Made by a program: the position numbers and the translations under genes. Positions 9,111 to 18,602 of a DNA stretch of 64,000 nucleotides are shown here, in pieces. Where the stretch lies: positions 1 to 64,000 of the forward strand of contig NZ_JADQDB010000006.1 of the NCBI RefSeq assembly GCF_015694405.1, written 5' to 3'. Under the pieces are notes generated by a model. The model did not search any database and was not told the DNA's origin. It saw only the letters and a list, made by a program, of their open reading frames with translations. The stretch is from Pelagibacterium limicola (lineage in GTDB: Bacteria > Pseudomonadota > Alphaproteobacteria > Rhizobiales > Devosiaceae). Within the stretch, counting starts at the first letter, position 1, and every line of letters begins with the position of its first letter.

Positions 9111-10676
9111 CTAGTCCGCGCTTGAGAGATTGGTCATCAGCGAGCGCCCATCCGGGCTGGGGCTGAAGATCAGGCCATCTCGCACCGCCCAGTTGTTACC
9201 TTCCCAATAAAGCGGTGTGATGGCGTAGTCGTCCATCGCGATCCGGGTCGCTTCCTGAAGCAGGCGTTCGCGTTCGGCATCGTCAAACTCGGCAAAGGCC
9301 GCCGCCAGCGTTTCATCGAACTCGGGGTTGGAATAGCGGAAGCGGTTGTTGGCACCCCATCCACGTTCCTCGTCATAGGTGGCGAGGACATTGCGCAGTC
9401 CCAGGCCGGACTCGCCGGTCGTAATGCCGAACGAGAACAAAAATGCCGAGAACTCGCGCGCGGTGGCGCGGCCCGAATAGACGTTGAACGGCAGGGTTTC
9501 GACAGCGACGTTGAGCCCGACCTGTGCCCACATCTGGCCAACCGTCTGGGTGACGATGCCATCGTTGATATAGCGATCGTTCGGCCCGTGTACCGTCAGC
9601 CCGAAGCCATCGGCATAGCCCGCCTCGGCCAGCAATTCGCGGGCGCGCTCGGGGTTGTATTCGGTGGGCAGAAGATCCGGATCATGGCCGAAAATTCCCG
9701 CGGGTGCAAACTGTCCAGCCGGCTCGCCGGAATCGAACTGGATGCGCGAAACGATGGCTTGGCGGTCAATCGCATGTGCAAGCGCTTCACGTACCCGCAC
9801 GTCAAGGAACGGGTTAGCATCCGTGCCCGTCACCATCGGTGTGGTCTCTCCACCCTGATCGAAGCCCATATAGACCATGCGCGCCGACGCAACCGCGATC
9901 ACCTCGATGCCATCGAGGGCACGAAGGCGGTCGAGATCGTTGGGCGGCACCGCATCGATCATGTCGACCTCGCCGGCCTGCAGCGAGGCCACGCGCGAAG
10001 CGTCCGAGGAGATGAAGCGAATATCGATCTGCTCGAAATCCACGGCCTCGCCCCAATAGTCGTCATTGCGTGCGATCACCACCCGGTCGCCGGGCGTATA
10101 GGAGACGAATTGATAAGGCCCGGTGCCGATTGCTGCATCGCCAAAGCCGAACTGATCGGAGGCCATGCCTTCCCCAATCTCGTCGGACACGATGTAGATC
10201 GTTCCCAGATCGTTGAGCAGCGTCGGAGCCGGGCGCGAGGTAACGATTTCGATGGTGTAGTCGTCGACGGCGGTAACGCTCTCGATAACCGCAACACGGG
10301 GGGCGAAGGGAGCCGGGCTGTTCTCAATGCTCGGCACGCGCTCGAGCGAAAAGATCACGTCCTGCGCGTTGAATGCAGATCCATCATGGAAGGTAACGCC
10401 TTCACGCAGATTGAAGGTCCATGTGACCTGATCGTCAGCCACGCTCCATTCGGTGGCGAGCGAGGGGACAAAACCGCCATCGTCGCCGAAGGTCACCAGC
10501 GTCTCGAACATGTTGAGTGCGATCTGCTGGTTTTGTCCGGTGGTTGCGAACTGCGGGTCGATCGAGCTTGGCTCGGCCTGTAGCGCCACGGTGAGGCTTT
10601 GCGCCAGCGCCGGTGACCCGGCCATCAGCGCGGCGAGAGCCGTTCCGAGGGCCAATGTCCTGATGGTTGATTTCAT
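9111..10676 (-). CDS. ABC transporter substrate-binding protein, family 5 (DppA/OppA-like)
   Basis: Periplasmic binding protein of 521 residues with a signal peptide (1-25, ending SPALAQ). It has the solute-binding protein family 5 landmarks: SSIDPQFATTGQNQQIALNMFETLV near the N terminus, WTFNLREGVTFHDGSAFNAQDVIFSLER at about 90-115, and VREALAHAIDRQAIV near 290. These proteins bind di- and oligopeptides, but also glutathione, opines and some sugars, so the ligand is not certain. It is encoded after the two ATPase genes and just before the CocE-type hydrolase, with the first gap in the operon (34 bases) upstream of it. Confidence 0.92.
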   Translation of the reverse strand: MKSTIRTLALGTALAALMAGSPALAQSLTVALQAEPSSIDPQFATTGQNQQIALNMFETLVTFGDDGGFVPSLATEWSVADDQVTWTFNLREGVTFHDGSAFNAQDVIFSLERVPSIENSPAPFAPRVAVIESVTAVDDYTIEIVTSRPAPTLLNDLGTIYIVSDEIGEGMASDQFGFGDAAIGTGPYQFVSYTPGDRVVIARNDDYWGEAVDFEQIDIRFISSDASRVASLQAGEVDMIDAVPPNDLDRLRALDGIEVIAVASARMVYMGFDQGGETTPMVTGTDANPFLDVRVREALAHAIDRQAIVSRIQFDSGEPAGQFAPAGIFGHDPDLLPTEYNPERARELLAEAGYADGFGLTVHGPNDRYINDGIVTQTVGQMWAQVGLNVAVETLPFNVYSGRATAREFSAFLFSFGITTGESGLGLRNVLATYDEERGWGANNRFRYSNPEFDETLAAAFAEFDDAERERLLQEATRIAMDDYAITPLYWEGNNWAVRDGLIFSPSPDGRSLMTNLSSAD

Positions 10677-10710
10677 GGTTTCGTTCTCCCTTTGATTTTT
10701 GTGGTCTGGG

Positions 10711-11694
10711 TCAGACCTTGTGGCAGGCCACTATGCGTCCCGGAGCCACCTCGCGCAGGTCGGGCTTGACCTTTGCGCAATGGCTGTCCGCGATTGGACA
10801 ACGGGGGTGGAAATGGCAGCCTGACGGTGGATTGAGCGGCGAGGGAATCTCGCCCTTGACCGGCTGGAATACGCGCTTGCCGGTGACCAGGCGCGGCACT
10901 TCATTGAGCAGCGCCTGGGCGTAGGGGTGGAGCGGTTTGGCGTAAAGCTCCGGTGTCGGGGCACTTTCGACAACGCGCCCCAGATACATGATGACCACGC
11001 GGTCCGAGATGTGTTCGACCACGCCAAGGTCATGGCTGATAAAGAGATAGGCGAGGCCAAGTTCGCGGCGCAGATCCATGAACAGATTGAGCACCTGCGC
11101 CTGCACGGACACATCGAGCGCGGATACGGACTCGTCGCAAACGATAAGTTCAGGCCGCACCGCAAGTGCACGGGCAATGGCGATACGCTGGCGCTGCCCG
11201 CCCGAGAATTGGTGCGGAAACCGCGTGCGGTAGGATGGATCGAGACCCACTTTGTCCAGCAACTCGGAGACGTAATTCTCGACCTCCTTGCCTTTGACCA
11301 GCCCGTGATAGCGCGGTGCTTCGCCAATGACGCGGTCGATCCTGTGACGCGGGTTGAGTGAGGACATGGGGTCCTGAAAGACCATCTGCACCCGCATCCG
11401 GTCTTTCGAACTCCCGCCTCCTTCAAGCTTTTCGCCGCGCCAGTGGATGGCCCCCTCGCTCGGGGCATGGATACCGGCGGCGACGCGCCCCAAGGTGGAC
11501 TTCCCACAGCCGGACTCGCCCACGAGACCAACCACTTCGCCTTCGTGAATATCGATTGAAACATCATCGACAGCATGAACTGTCCGCTCGGAGATTTTCG
11601 CACCCAGACGGCGCGCGATCTTGCCAGCGAGATCGATACGCTTGGAGAAGCGCTTGGAGATGTTCTCAAGTTTCAGCAGCGGCTCGGCCATCAC
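10711..11694 (-). CDS. Oligopeptide/dipeptide ABC transporter ATP-binding protein (DppF/OppF type)
   Basis: Cytoplasmic ATPase of 327 residues. Walker A is GESGCGKST at 59-67, the Q-loop is MVFQDPMSSLNPR, the ABC signature is FSGGQRQR and Walker B is LIVCDESVSALDVS. The C-terminal tail contains the oligopeptide-transporter extension with FHPRCPIADSHC, a Cys-rich motif that in this family can carry an iron-sulphur cluster. Its start overlaps the dppD-type stop by four bases. It pairs with the neighbouring DppD-type ATPase to energise the two permeases. Confidence 0.95.
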   Translation of the reverse strand: MMAEPLLKLENISKRFSKRIDLAGKIARRLGAKISERTVHAVDDVSIDIHEGEVVGLVGESGCGKSTLGRVAAGIHAPSEGAIHWRGEKLEGGGSSKDRMRVQMVFQDPMSSLNPRHRIDRVIGEAPRYHGLVKGKEVENYVSELLDKVGLDPSYRTRFPHQFSGGQRQRIAIARALAVRPELIVCDESVSALDVSVQAQVLNLFMDLRRELGLAYLFISHDLGVVEHISDRVVIMYLGRVVESAPTPELYAKPLHPYAQALLNEVPRLVTGKRVFQPVKGEIPSPLNPPSGCHFHPRCPIADSHCAKVKPDLREVAPGRIVACHKV

Positions 11695-12677
11695 GCGACC
11701 TCCCTGCTTTGTGCAGCGACTTCATCCTGAAACCAGCACCGCGAAGCGCCGGTCGCGCTCTCGATCAGGGGCGGGTGCTCCTCGCACTTGGTTTGCGCAA
11801 AACGGCAGCGCGGCATGAACCGGCAGGCCGTGCCGCGATTGATCGGCGATGGCGTAGAACCGGGTATTTGCGTCAACGGCGCGCCGCGCTTGTTGCGCGA
11901 AGGCACCGAGCCGATCAGCCCCAGCGTATAGGGATGGGTGGGTTGGGAAATGACCCGGTCGACCGGGCCTTCCTCGACAACCTCGCCGGCATACATGACC
12001 ACCACGCGATCCGCGAACCCGGCAACGACCGAGAGATCATGGGTCACCCACATCACCCCCATGCCGCGCTCTGTGACCAGCCCCTGCACGAGCGCCAGAA
12101 TCTGCGCCTGGATGGTGACATCAAGCGCGGTGGTAGGTTCGTCTGCGATGAGGAGATCCGGGTCGTTCAACAGCGCAATGGCGATGGCGACGCGCTGGCG
12201 CATGCCACCCGAGAATTGGTGCGGATAGGACCGCATGCGCTCATCGGGCGCGGGAATGCCAACCCGTGCCAGCGCATCGCGGCAGAGGGTCCATGCGTCC
12301 TTTTTGGAGATATCGCGATGGGCGCGCAGCGTCTCGATCATCTGGGTATCGACCCGCAGGACCGGATTGAGCGTCATCATCGGGTCCTGAAAGATCATTG
12401 CGATGCGGTTGCCGCGCAATTGCCGCATCGCTTCGGGGCTTAGGGAACTCAGATCCTGCCCGTCAAACTGCATGGTGCCGCCGACAACCTTGCCCGGCTT
12501 GTCGATCAGCCCCATAACCGACAGCCCGGTGACCGACTTGCCCGAACCGGATTCCCCGACCACTGCCAGAACCTCGCCGCGATTGACAGTGAAGGATACC
12601 CCGTCCACCGCCTTGACCGCGCCACGCTCGGACAGGAAATGGGTTTGAAGCTCGGTGATTTCCAAGAGAGTGCTCAT
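11691..12677 (-). CDS. Oligopeptide/dipeptide ABC transporter ATP-binding protein (DppD/OppD type)
   Basis: ATPase of 328 residues, second of the pair. Seen motifs are Walker [11 protein letters not shown]-loop [13 protein letters not shown], signature FSGGMRQR and Walker [14 protein letters not shown]. The C terminus has the family extension [19 protein letters not shown]. The ATG at 12677 ([11 protein letters not shown]) is the true start: it overlaps the upstream permease stop as ATGA, and sequence further upstream in this frame is shadow of the permease gene. It also overlaps the downstream ATPase by four bases. Confidence 0.95.
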   Translation of the reverse strand: MSTLLEITELQTHFLSERGAVKAVDGVSFTVNRGEVLAVVGESGSGKSVTGLSVMGLIDKPGKVVGGTMQFDGQDLSSLSPEAMRQLRGNRIAMIFQDPMMTLNPVLRVDTQMIETLRAHRDISKKDAWTLCRDALARVGIPAPDERMRSYPHQFSGGMRQRVAIAIALLNDPDLLIADEPTTALDVTIQAQILALVQGLVTERGMGVMWVTHDLSVVAGFADRVVVMYAGEVVEEGPVDRVISQPTHPYTLGLIGSVPSRNKRGAPLTQIPGSTPSPINRGTACRFMPRCRFAQTKCEEHPPLIESATGASRCWFQDEVAAQSREVA

Positions 12678-13600
12678 TGGGCATTCCTTGGGTTGAGAAC
12701 GTCGCGCAGATGGTCGCCGACCAGATTGATGGCGACGATGAGAACGAGCAGCGCGATGCCGGGATAGACCGAAATCCAGTACTGGCCCGAGAGGATGAAC
12801 TGGAACCCGTTCGAGATCAGCAGGCCCAGCGAAGGCTGGGTGATCGGCAGGCCGACTCCGAGGAAGGACAGCGTCGCCTCGAGTGCGATGGCCGAGGCGA
12901 TTTCGACGGTGAAGATCACCATCATGGGCGGCATGCAATTGGGCAGCAGGTGTCCGAAAACGATCCGCCATTGCGGCAGACCAAGACACTGGGCCGCCTC
13001 GATATATTCCTTGCGCCGCTCGGCCAGCGCTGCCCCGCGTACCGTGCGGGCGAAGGTGGCCCATTGCACCACGATCAGCGCAATGATGATCTTGTCGATC
13101 CCGCGCCCGAGCACTGCGAGCAGGATCAGCGCGATGAGGATGGCCGGGAACGAAAGGTGCAGATCGACGATCCGCATGATGATGGTATCGACCCGCCCGC
13201 CGAAATAGGCTGCGGCAAGGCCCGCCGCCAGCCCGATGAACAGCGCGATGGTGCAACTGACCACACCGACCCCGAGCGAGATGCGCAGCCCGTACATGAT
13301 GGCCGAGAGCATGTCGCGCCCCTGTCCGTCGGTGCCCAGAACAAAGGTCATGCCCGACCAGCCGGTTTCGCCGGGCGGCAATCGATTGTCCATGATCGAG
13401 AGCGAGGCCAGATCGTAAGGGTTCTGGGGTGACAGCAGCGGCGCGAAAATCGCGATCAGCACGATGAGGACCAGAAGGATCAGCCCGAACATCGCCGTCC
13501 AGCTCTTGGCAAATTCGCGAACGATACCGCGCCAGGGCGCTTCGCCCTCGATAGCGCCGGGTTTGGGAACTGGGGGCGGGGTTACGCTTGCGATGGTCAT
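12674..13600 (-). CDS. Oligopeptide/dipeptide ABC transporter permease (DppC/OppC type)
   Basis: Inner-membrane permease of 308 residues with an OppC N-terminal segment (first helix FGLILLVLIVLIAIFAPLL) and the binding-protein-dependent transport domain. The EAA loop that contacts the ATPase is seen as RGAALAERRKEYIEAAQCLG. The GTDGQGRDMLSAIMYGLRISL motif after the first helix is diagnostic for DppC/OppC. It overlaps both neighbours by four bases, showing a tightly coupled operon. Confidence 0.95.
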   Translation of the reverse strand: MTIASVTPPPVPKPGAIEGEAPWRGIVREFAKSWTAMFGLILLVLIVLIAIFAPLLSPQNPYDLASLSIMDNRLPPGETGWSGMTFVLGTDGQGRDMLSAIMYGLRISLGVGVVSCTIALFIGLAAGLAAAYFGGRVDTIIMRIVDLHLSFPAILIALILLAVLGRGIDKIIIALIVVQWATFARTVRGAALAERRKEYIEAAQCLGLPQWRIVFGHLLPNCMPPMMVIFTVEIASAIALEATLSFLGVGLPITQPSLGLLISNGFQFILSGQYWISVYPGIALLVLIVAINLVGDHLRDVLNPRNAQ

Positions 13601-14571
13601 TGCCCCGCCTCCTCAAGCCGGATGCGTGGGTCGATGATGGAATAGAGAATGTCGACGATGAGATTGAGAAGGATGAACACCAGAACGATCACCATGAGGT
13701 AGGCGACGATGATCGGCCTATCGAGGACATTGATGGAATCGATGATGAGCTTGCCCATTCCGGGCCAGGCAAAGATGGTTTCAGTCACCACCGCAAAGGC
13801 GATCAATCCACCAAAGCTCATGCCCACCACCGTCACGACGGGAATGAGAATGTTGCGCAGCAGGTGAATGAAGATGACGCGGCGCTCGCGCAGCCCCTTG
13901 GCGCGCGCGAAACGGATGAAATCCTGCGGCATAACCTCAAGTGTGCCTGCCCGCGTCAACCGGATGACCAGCGCCAAAAGCCCGACCGCGAGGTTGAACG
14001 CAGGCAACGCAAGATGACGCAAACCTTCGAGTGTAAAGAACGAGGAGCGGATGCCGAGGAATTCGCCCACCGGCCCGCGACCGGTGACCGGCAGCCAGCC
14101 CAGCGTTACCGAGAACAAAAGGATCAGCATGATCCCTTGCCAGAAATTGGGCAACGAGAACCCAAGGATTGAGCCCGCCATGATGGTCTTGGACGAAAAG
14201 GCGTTTGGCCTGAGACCCGCCCACAGCCCGAGCGGAATGCCGATGACGACCGCGATGAGGATGGCGGCGAAGGCCAGTTCGAGTGTTGCGGGCATGCGTT
14301 CGAAAATGATGTGCAGCGCGGGGCGGTTGAACACAAAACTGTTGCCGAAATCGCCCTGAAGGACATTGCCAAGAAATATGAAATATTGCTCGTGCAGAGG
14401 TCGGTCGAGCCCGAACTGCTGGATCAGACGCAGCCGGTCGGTCTGGGTCGCCTCCGGGTCGATCAGAATGTCAGCGGGATTGCCGACGGCAAATACACCG
14501 GCAAAGACGAGAACCGACATCACCAGAGCGATCAGCACAGCCTGCAACAATCGCCTTATGACAAAGACCAT
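13597..14571 (-). CDS. Oligopeptide/dipeptide ABC transporter permease (DppB/OppB type)
   Basis: Inner-membrane permease of 324 residues and first gene of the transporter operon. It begins MVFVIRRLLQAVLIALVMSV, the standard DppB start, and has the NPADI segment and an EAA loop with FIRFARAKGLRERRV. The ATG at 14571 is preceded by GAGGGAG; the open frame reaches 81 bases further, but that part overlaps the likely promoter. It stops four bases into the DppC-type gene. Divergent from the LysR-type gene, with the T-N11-A palindrome in the shared promoter region. Confidence 0.94.
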   Translation of the reverse strand: MVFVIRRLLQAVLIALVMSVLVFAGVFAVGNPADILIDPEATQTDRLRLIQQFGLDRPLHEQYFIFLGNVLQGDFGNSFVFNRPALHIIFERMPATLELAFAAILIAVVIGIPLGLWAGLRPNAFSSKTIMAGSILGFSLPNFWQGIMLILLFSVTLGWLPVTGRGPVGEFLGIRSSFFTLEGLRHLALPAFNLAVGLLALVIRLTRAGTLEVMPQDFIRFARAKGLRERRVIFIHLLRNILIPVVTVVGMSFGGLIAFAVVTETIFAWPGMGKLIIDSINVLDRPIIVAYLMVIVLVFILLNLIVDILYSIIDPRIRLEEAGQ

Positions 14572-14678
14572 TCGGCACTCCCTCTCTGCGCAGGCCTTTT
14601 GCGGCGCTGCACACCTCTTGACGACAGCGTCAACCATGCGCTTGCGCAGCACAATCTTATGATCTACCCAAATCAGTG

Positions 14679-14695
14679 TATTTGCCGGACAAATA
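14679..14695. promoter_or_regulatory. Candidate LysR-type operator, TATTTG-N5-CAAATA
   Basis: A perfect inverted repeat (TATTTGCCGGACAAATA) contains the T-N11-A core used by LysR-type regulators. It lies between the divergent DppB-type gene (start 14571) and the LysR gene (start 14709), only 13 bases before the latter. Binding there would block the regulator's own promoter or leader and could activate the transporter operon about 108 bases away, the classic arrangement. Confidence 0.6.
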
Positions 14696-14708
14696 GTATT
14701 GAGTTGAG

Positions 14709-15620
14709 ATGATGACCGAAACCGGGATCGAATTGCGCCATCTGCGGGCCTTTCGCGCCGTCATGACAGTGGGTTCGACGCTCCACGCCGCCAAGGTGCT
14801 CGGCCTGTCCCAGCCCTCGGTCAGCCGCCTGATTTCAGAGCTTGAATCGGCGCGAGCCGAAATTCTGTTCGAGCGGCGACAGGGGCGCCTCTATCCAACT
14901 GACAGTGCAAGGCAGTTGATCGATGAGGTCAGCCGGGCCCTTGAAGGTGTCGAAGCCGTCGCGAGCTCCGACCGATGGGGCCAGCGCCCATTGACCATCG
15001 CAACGCCCAACGGCCTGGCAACCAGCCTCCTGCCTCCGGTCCTCAGATCCATGCAGGAGATCTACCCCCGGCTCAAGATTTCGGTCGATCTTTTGACCTA
15101 TCACGAGGCGATAAACGCTGTCGCCATGCGTCGCGCGGATATAGGTCTGGTCAAGATGCCGGTCGATCACCCCGCGATCGCGCTCGAGGAACTGGTCACG
15201 GCCCAAACCGTGGCCCTTATCCCGAGTGAACATCCGCTGGCCAAGCTTGATTTGGTACGCGTGCGCGATCTGCGTGGGGTGCCCCTGATCCTGCTCGGTC
15301 GACATCGTCCGTTCAGGGTCCAGCTTGATGAAGCGATGGAACGTGCCGGGATCGTTCCCAACGTCGTGCTCGAAACCCATGCGGTCAATGTGGCACGGTC
15401 CTTTGTCGAGGCCGGTATCGGCATCACCCTCGCCAACGCCCTGATCGCCAGCCGTCAGGCCCGCCCCAACATTGCCGTACGCCGATTTGAGATCAATCTG
15501 CCCCACACATTCGCAGCAATCACATCGCGCAATGCGCCCCGTTCTCAGATCCTGGATACCATTTTTGATTTGCTGCGAACCACCAGCAAGCGGTTGGCCG
15601 AGGACACCGTTCTGCAATGA
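14709..15620 (+). CDS. LysR-family transcriptional regulator
   Basis: Regulator of 303 residues. The N-terminal winged helix is typical: LRHLRAFRAVMTVGSTLHAAKVLGLSQPSVSRLI at 9-43, followed by a linker helix and a type-2 periplasmic-binding effector domain with a PLTIATPNGLATSLLPPVL start. It is divergent from the peptide-type ABC operon and is its probable controller. Two adjacent ATG codons (14709 and 14712) could serve as start. The inducer is not evident from sequence; the transported compound is a natural guess. Confidence 0.92.
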   Translation: MMTETGIELRHLRAFRAVMTVGSTLHAAKVLGLSQPSVSRLISELESARAEILFERRQGRLYPTDSARQLIDEVSRALEGVEAVASSDRWGQRPLTIATPNGLATSLLPPVLRSMQEIYPRLKISVDLLTYHEAINAVAMRRADIGLVKMPVDHPAIALEELVTAQTVALIPSEHPLAKLDLVRVRDLRGVPLILLGRHRPFRVQLDEAMERAGIVPNVVLETHAVNVARSFVEAGIGITLANALIASRQARPNIAVRRFEINLPHTFAAITSRNAPRSQILDTIFDLLRTTSKRLAEDTVLQ

Positions 15621-16252
15621 CGTCCCTTTCAACCCTCGGCTGGCCCCAGACGAACACCGGCGAGCCGCTCAGGGTCGCTCTTCCCGGTTTTAGGCATCAA
15701 GTAACTCCCACGCCGTTCAAACTCTGGCCTTACGTGCCCGCTTCGGCGTGAGCGCTAGTGGAAAGCTCTGTAACGCCGTGTCATCGATCCCAATCGGCGA
15801 TGACAACAATGCGGGTACGATGATCATCGCTGGGCCACATATCCAGCCTTTGCGGCGGATGAAAAATGCCCTGCACAATATGAATAAGGTAGAACGGTCG
15901 GGATCGTCGGTGAGTGATATCAATCCTTTGAGACACATTAACCCGTTCGCTTGCGCGCAAGTTTCCACAATCGCAATCCGAAAAGCGGCCCAACGGGCGC
16001 AAGCGGCTGGCGTGTGCAGAAGCGCCAAATTCGAGCAGTCGCCACCAGTATAGTTTTGCCTCGAACAGGCGTCCTAGACCGCTGACAGTCGCCTAAACTG
16101 GACATCACTTCAGAGTGTGACCTGTCAATTTCCTTGGCACTGCAAGGCAATGACCGGAAAGGATTGCACCCTCAGCGGCCCAATGCGAACTTGGACGCTT
16201 CAACGAGTGATCGTTGCAAAACGCCTGCTAAGCACAGTGGCCGGAGAGTTCG
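15621..16252. other. Long stretch without a supported gene
   Basis: About 630 bases where the open frames on both strands (for example 15717-16028 minus and 15748-16053 plus) show no recognised motif, no good ribosome binding site and low-complexity shadow-like translations. No RNA gene, terminator or repeat was recognised. It marks the left border of the accessory patch that ends at about 19.9 kb. Confidence 0.4.
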
Positions 16253-16600
16253 ATGACCATCCATCAGATTCGAATCTACGAGATATTTGAGTCCAACAAA
16301 CAGTTCTTCCACGACCGGTTCAGAGATCATGCGGCCAGGATCATGCGGCGCCACGGGTTCGACCTCATTGGAATGTGGGAGGCTCAAACGCCGGAACGAA
16401 CTGAGTTTGTGTATTTGCTGCGCTGGCCGAGCATCGCCGCCAAGGAGACGGCATGGAGCGCGTTCATGGATGATGAGGAATGGGCAGAGATCAAGCGGGT
16501 GACAGGTGCTGCCCATGGGCGCCTAGTTGGCGCGATCGAGGATCGCATTCTCTTACCGACGGCGTATTCCCCAGCCTTGCTTGATCGGACACAATGCTGA
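16253..16600 (+). CDS. NIPSNAP-family protein
   Basis: Small protein of 115 residues with the ferredoxin-like NIPSNAP fold: an N-terminal strand IHQIRIYEIFESNKQFFHDRF, a helix with HAARIMRRHGFDLIGMWEA, and the strand EFVYLLRWPS followed by AFMDDEEWAEIKR. These are the usual NIPSNAP landmarks (Y.R......F...F.......G...W, then Y.L.W.D.....AF..D..W). The biochemical role of bacterial members is poorly known; some resemble monooxygenase-type dimeric barrels. The ATG at 16253 follows GGAGAG. It stands alone in an accessory stretch next to an AraC-type regulator on the other strand. Confidence 0.75.
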   Translation: MTIHQIRIYEIFESNKQFFHDRFRDHAARIMRRHGFDLIGMWEAQTPERTEFVYLLRWPSIAAKETAWSAFMDDEEWAEIKRVTGAAHGRLVGAIEDRILLPTAYSPALLDRTQC

Positions 16601-16768
16601 TGCTGCTAATCTGCGCGTTGGAAAACATCAAACCCGTCCGGTCGTTCGCGGGCTGGCAATTGAACGCGCATGTCCGTGAATGGTGGGATTCAGAAACATA
16701 TGATGAGGCCGACCTTGCGGATCCGCGGGTAGCGGCATGGGCCGCCCAATGCCGCATTATCCGAATTG

Positions 16769-17779
16769 CTAAACGGATACACGGCGGCCGACAGGTTGCT
16801 CGCTGATAAAGCGCGTTTGATATTCGCTCGGGCTAATGCCGAGCCTTTTCCGAAAATGGTGCCGGAGAGTGTGGGAACTGCCGAATCCCGACGCCAGTGC
16901 CACGGACTCGATATTCGCCGGCCCCTGGCATAATAGCCGTTGCGCTTCAGCGACCCGTTCGTCCACGAGCCAATCTCCCGGTGTCTGTCCAGTGGCCTCG
17001 CAGAACCGACGCAGGAACGTTCGAATACTCATACGACATTCCCCGGCCATACGTTCCACACTCCAGTTCATCGCCAGATTCGCGCGGACATTCTCCAGAA
17101 GCGGGGTGATCTCCAGACCTTCCCGGTGAGCGACCGGACGCTCAAGGAATTGGGCTTGGCCTCCCATGCGATGCGCGGGCATCACCAAGCGCCGAGCAAC
17201 GGAATTTGCAGCCGTCGCGCCAAAGTCCTGTCTGATGATTTCTATTATTAGGTCGATTCCGGCAGCACTTCCGGCCGAAGTATAGATTCGATTGTGTTCG
17301 CGATAGAGCGATGCGTCGTCCACCGCGATCTCAGGGTAGCGCGCGCGGAGTTGGTCCGCATAGCGCCAGTGTGTTGTCGCCGTTCCCCCGGAAAGCAGTC
17401 CCGTTGCCGCCAAGACAAAAGCGCCCGAGCAGATAGACGCAAGCCGCGCACCCCTTTCATGCACGACGCGAAGCTGCCGGCAAAGCGTATCGGGAACAGG
17501 AATGTCAACTCCCTTCCAGCCGGGAACGACCACAATGTCAGCCTGTTGCAACATCTCTAGTCCGTTTTCAGCCATGATGAAAAAGCCGCCATGCGCGCGC
17601 ATCGGCCCTTCATCTACCCCGCAACTTGCGAAGCGATACCACTCAGGCCCCATCTCGGGGCGCGAAAGGCCAAAGATTTCCGCCACGATCCCGAATTCGA
17701 AGGTGCAAAGACCATCGTAAAGCAGGGCGACGACGAGAGGACCCGTGAGGATTGGCATGATGTTTACGTATATTGTCAT
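16769..17779 (-). CDS. GlxA-type AraC-family regulator (DJ-1/PfpI domain plus HTH)
   Basis: Transcriptional regulator of about 336 residues. Residues about 10-175 form a DJ-1/PfpI-like domain: VALLYDGLCTFEFGIVAEIFG, then DIVVVPGWKG and the nucleophile-elbow-like ICSGAFVLAATGLL. The C-terminal 100 residues are a double AraC helix-turn-helix with MSIRTFLRRFCEATGQTPGDWL and SGFGSSHTLRHHFRKRLGISPSEYQ. Start is uncertain: ATG 17779 or ATG 17758; neither has a strong ribosome binding site. The frame stays open further upstream but there runs antisense to the rhodanese gene. It is divergent from the rhodanese, whose expression it may control. Confidence 0.9.
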   Translation of the reverse strand: MTIYVNIMPILTGPLVVALLYDGLCTFEFGIVAEIFGLSRPEMGPEWYRFASCGVDEGPMRAHGGFFIMAENGLEMLQQADIVVVPGWKGVDIPVPDTLCRQLRVVHERGARLASICSGAFVLAATGLLSGGTATTHWRYADQLRARYPEIAVDDASLYREHNRIYTSAGSAAGIDLIIEIIRQDFGATAANSVARRLVMPAHRMGGQAQFLERPVAHREGLEITPLLENVRANLAMNWSVERMAGECRMSIRTFLRRFCEATGQTPGDWLVDERVAEAQRLLCQGPANIESVALASGFGSSHTLRHHFRKRLGISPSEYQTRFISEQPVGRRVSV

Positions 17780-17839
17780 TTTCGCCAATTGCAAGCGCAG
17801 GTGCACTTCGGACAGATGGACGGCGAAAGGAGAACAAGC

Positions 17840-18241
17840 ATGGCAACTTCCGTCACCGCTATTCCGCCGGCTCCAAGCGCTGAGGCCCGCGAGCACTTCG
17901 CAGCCGGATTTGGATTTGAAACCGACTGCTGGGACACGCACGAAGCCCTCGAAAAAGGAGCTGATTTCGTCCTGCTCGACGTGCGCAGCCCAGCCCTGTT
18001 CGCCAAGGGTCACATTCCTGGAGCCATCAATCTCCCCCATGGGAAGATTGTGCGGTCCAAAATGACTGACTGGCCGGACGAAACGATCTTTGTGACCTAC
18101 TGCGCCGGCCCTCATTGCAATGGTGCAGCGCGGGGAGCGTTGCGACTCGCCGAGTTGGGGCGGCCGGTCAAAATCATGGCCGGAGGTATAACCGGCTGGC
18201 TGGACGAAGGCTTCCATCTCGTTTCGGACGAAGCCGAGTGA
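17840..18241 (+). CDS. Rhodanese-like domain protein
   Basis: Single-domain rhodanese of 133 residues. The domain includes FVLLDVRSPALFAKGHIPGAINLPHGKI (family CH2A-like motif) and the active loop with Cys in TYCAGPHCNGA, then RLAELGRPVKIMAGGITGW. The loop holds two Cys residues, so either persulphide transfer or disulphide chemistry is possible. No signal peptide is seen. GGAG lies nine bases before the ATG at 17840. It is divergent from the GlxA-type regulator, suggesting a regulator-target pair. Confidence 0.9.
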   Translation: MATSVTAIPPAPSAEAREHFAAGFGFETDCWDTHEALEKGADFVLLDVRSPALFAKGHIPGAINLPHGKIVRSKMTDWPDETIFVTYCAGPHCNGAARGALRLAELGRPVKIMAGGITGWLDEGFHLVSDEAE

Positions 18242-18602
18242 CGAACGTCGTCAGAAGCGCTCTACCGGCGGACGTTGCGCCGTTGCCCGATTTGATTCAG
18301 CAATACGCAGCGTTCGAGCAGGCGGCTGCGCAATATGCCGCTCTCACATTCGACTATGCACTTTGGAGCGCTAGCCGCTTTGTGCACCTCGATTGCCTGT
18401 TCGTCTGTGCCAACACGCGGTCGAGGCGTAGGAAAGCTGACTGTCTCCTTGCCACCTCGCATCCCTCGTTCAACTCGTTGGGGTCTGGGTCAAGTCCAGA
18501 CCTGCCATCCGAAATTGGTCACACTTTTGTTCACGACGGCTACCAGAAGAACCACGCCCCTAGGGCGTCCGGACGAACGGCGCATCATCGGGCGGGAACC
18601 TG
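18242..18602. other. Intergenic stretch, nothing recognised
   Basis: About 360 bases between the rhodanese and the alpha/beta hydrolase, which are convergent. Open frames here show no family motif. No clear terminator hairpin was found by eye. Confidence 0.35.

Noticed and set aside
12674-13616. Very long minus-strand frame continuing upstream of the DppD-type ATPase
   Set aside because: This part is the out-of-frame shadow of the DppC-type permease; the ATPase family starts at [11 protein letters not shown] (12677).
16594-16806. 70-residue frame after the NIPSNAP gene
   Set aside because: No recognised motif, no ribosome binding site of note, and its last 38 bases run antisense to the GlxA-type regulator gene. 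Could be a remnant, but not supported as a gene.
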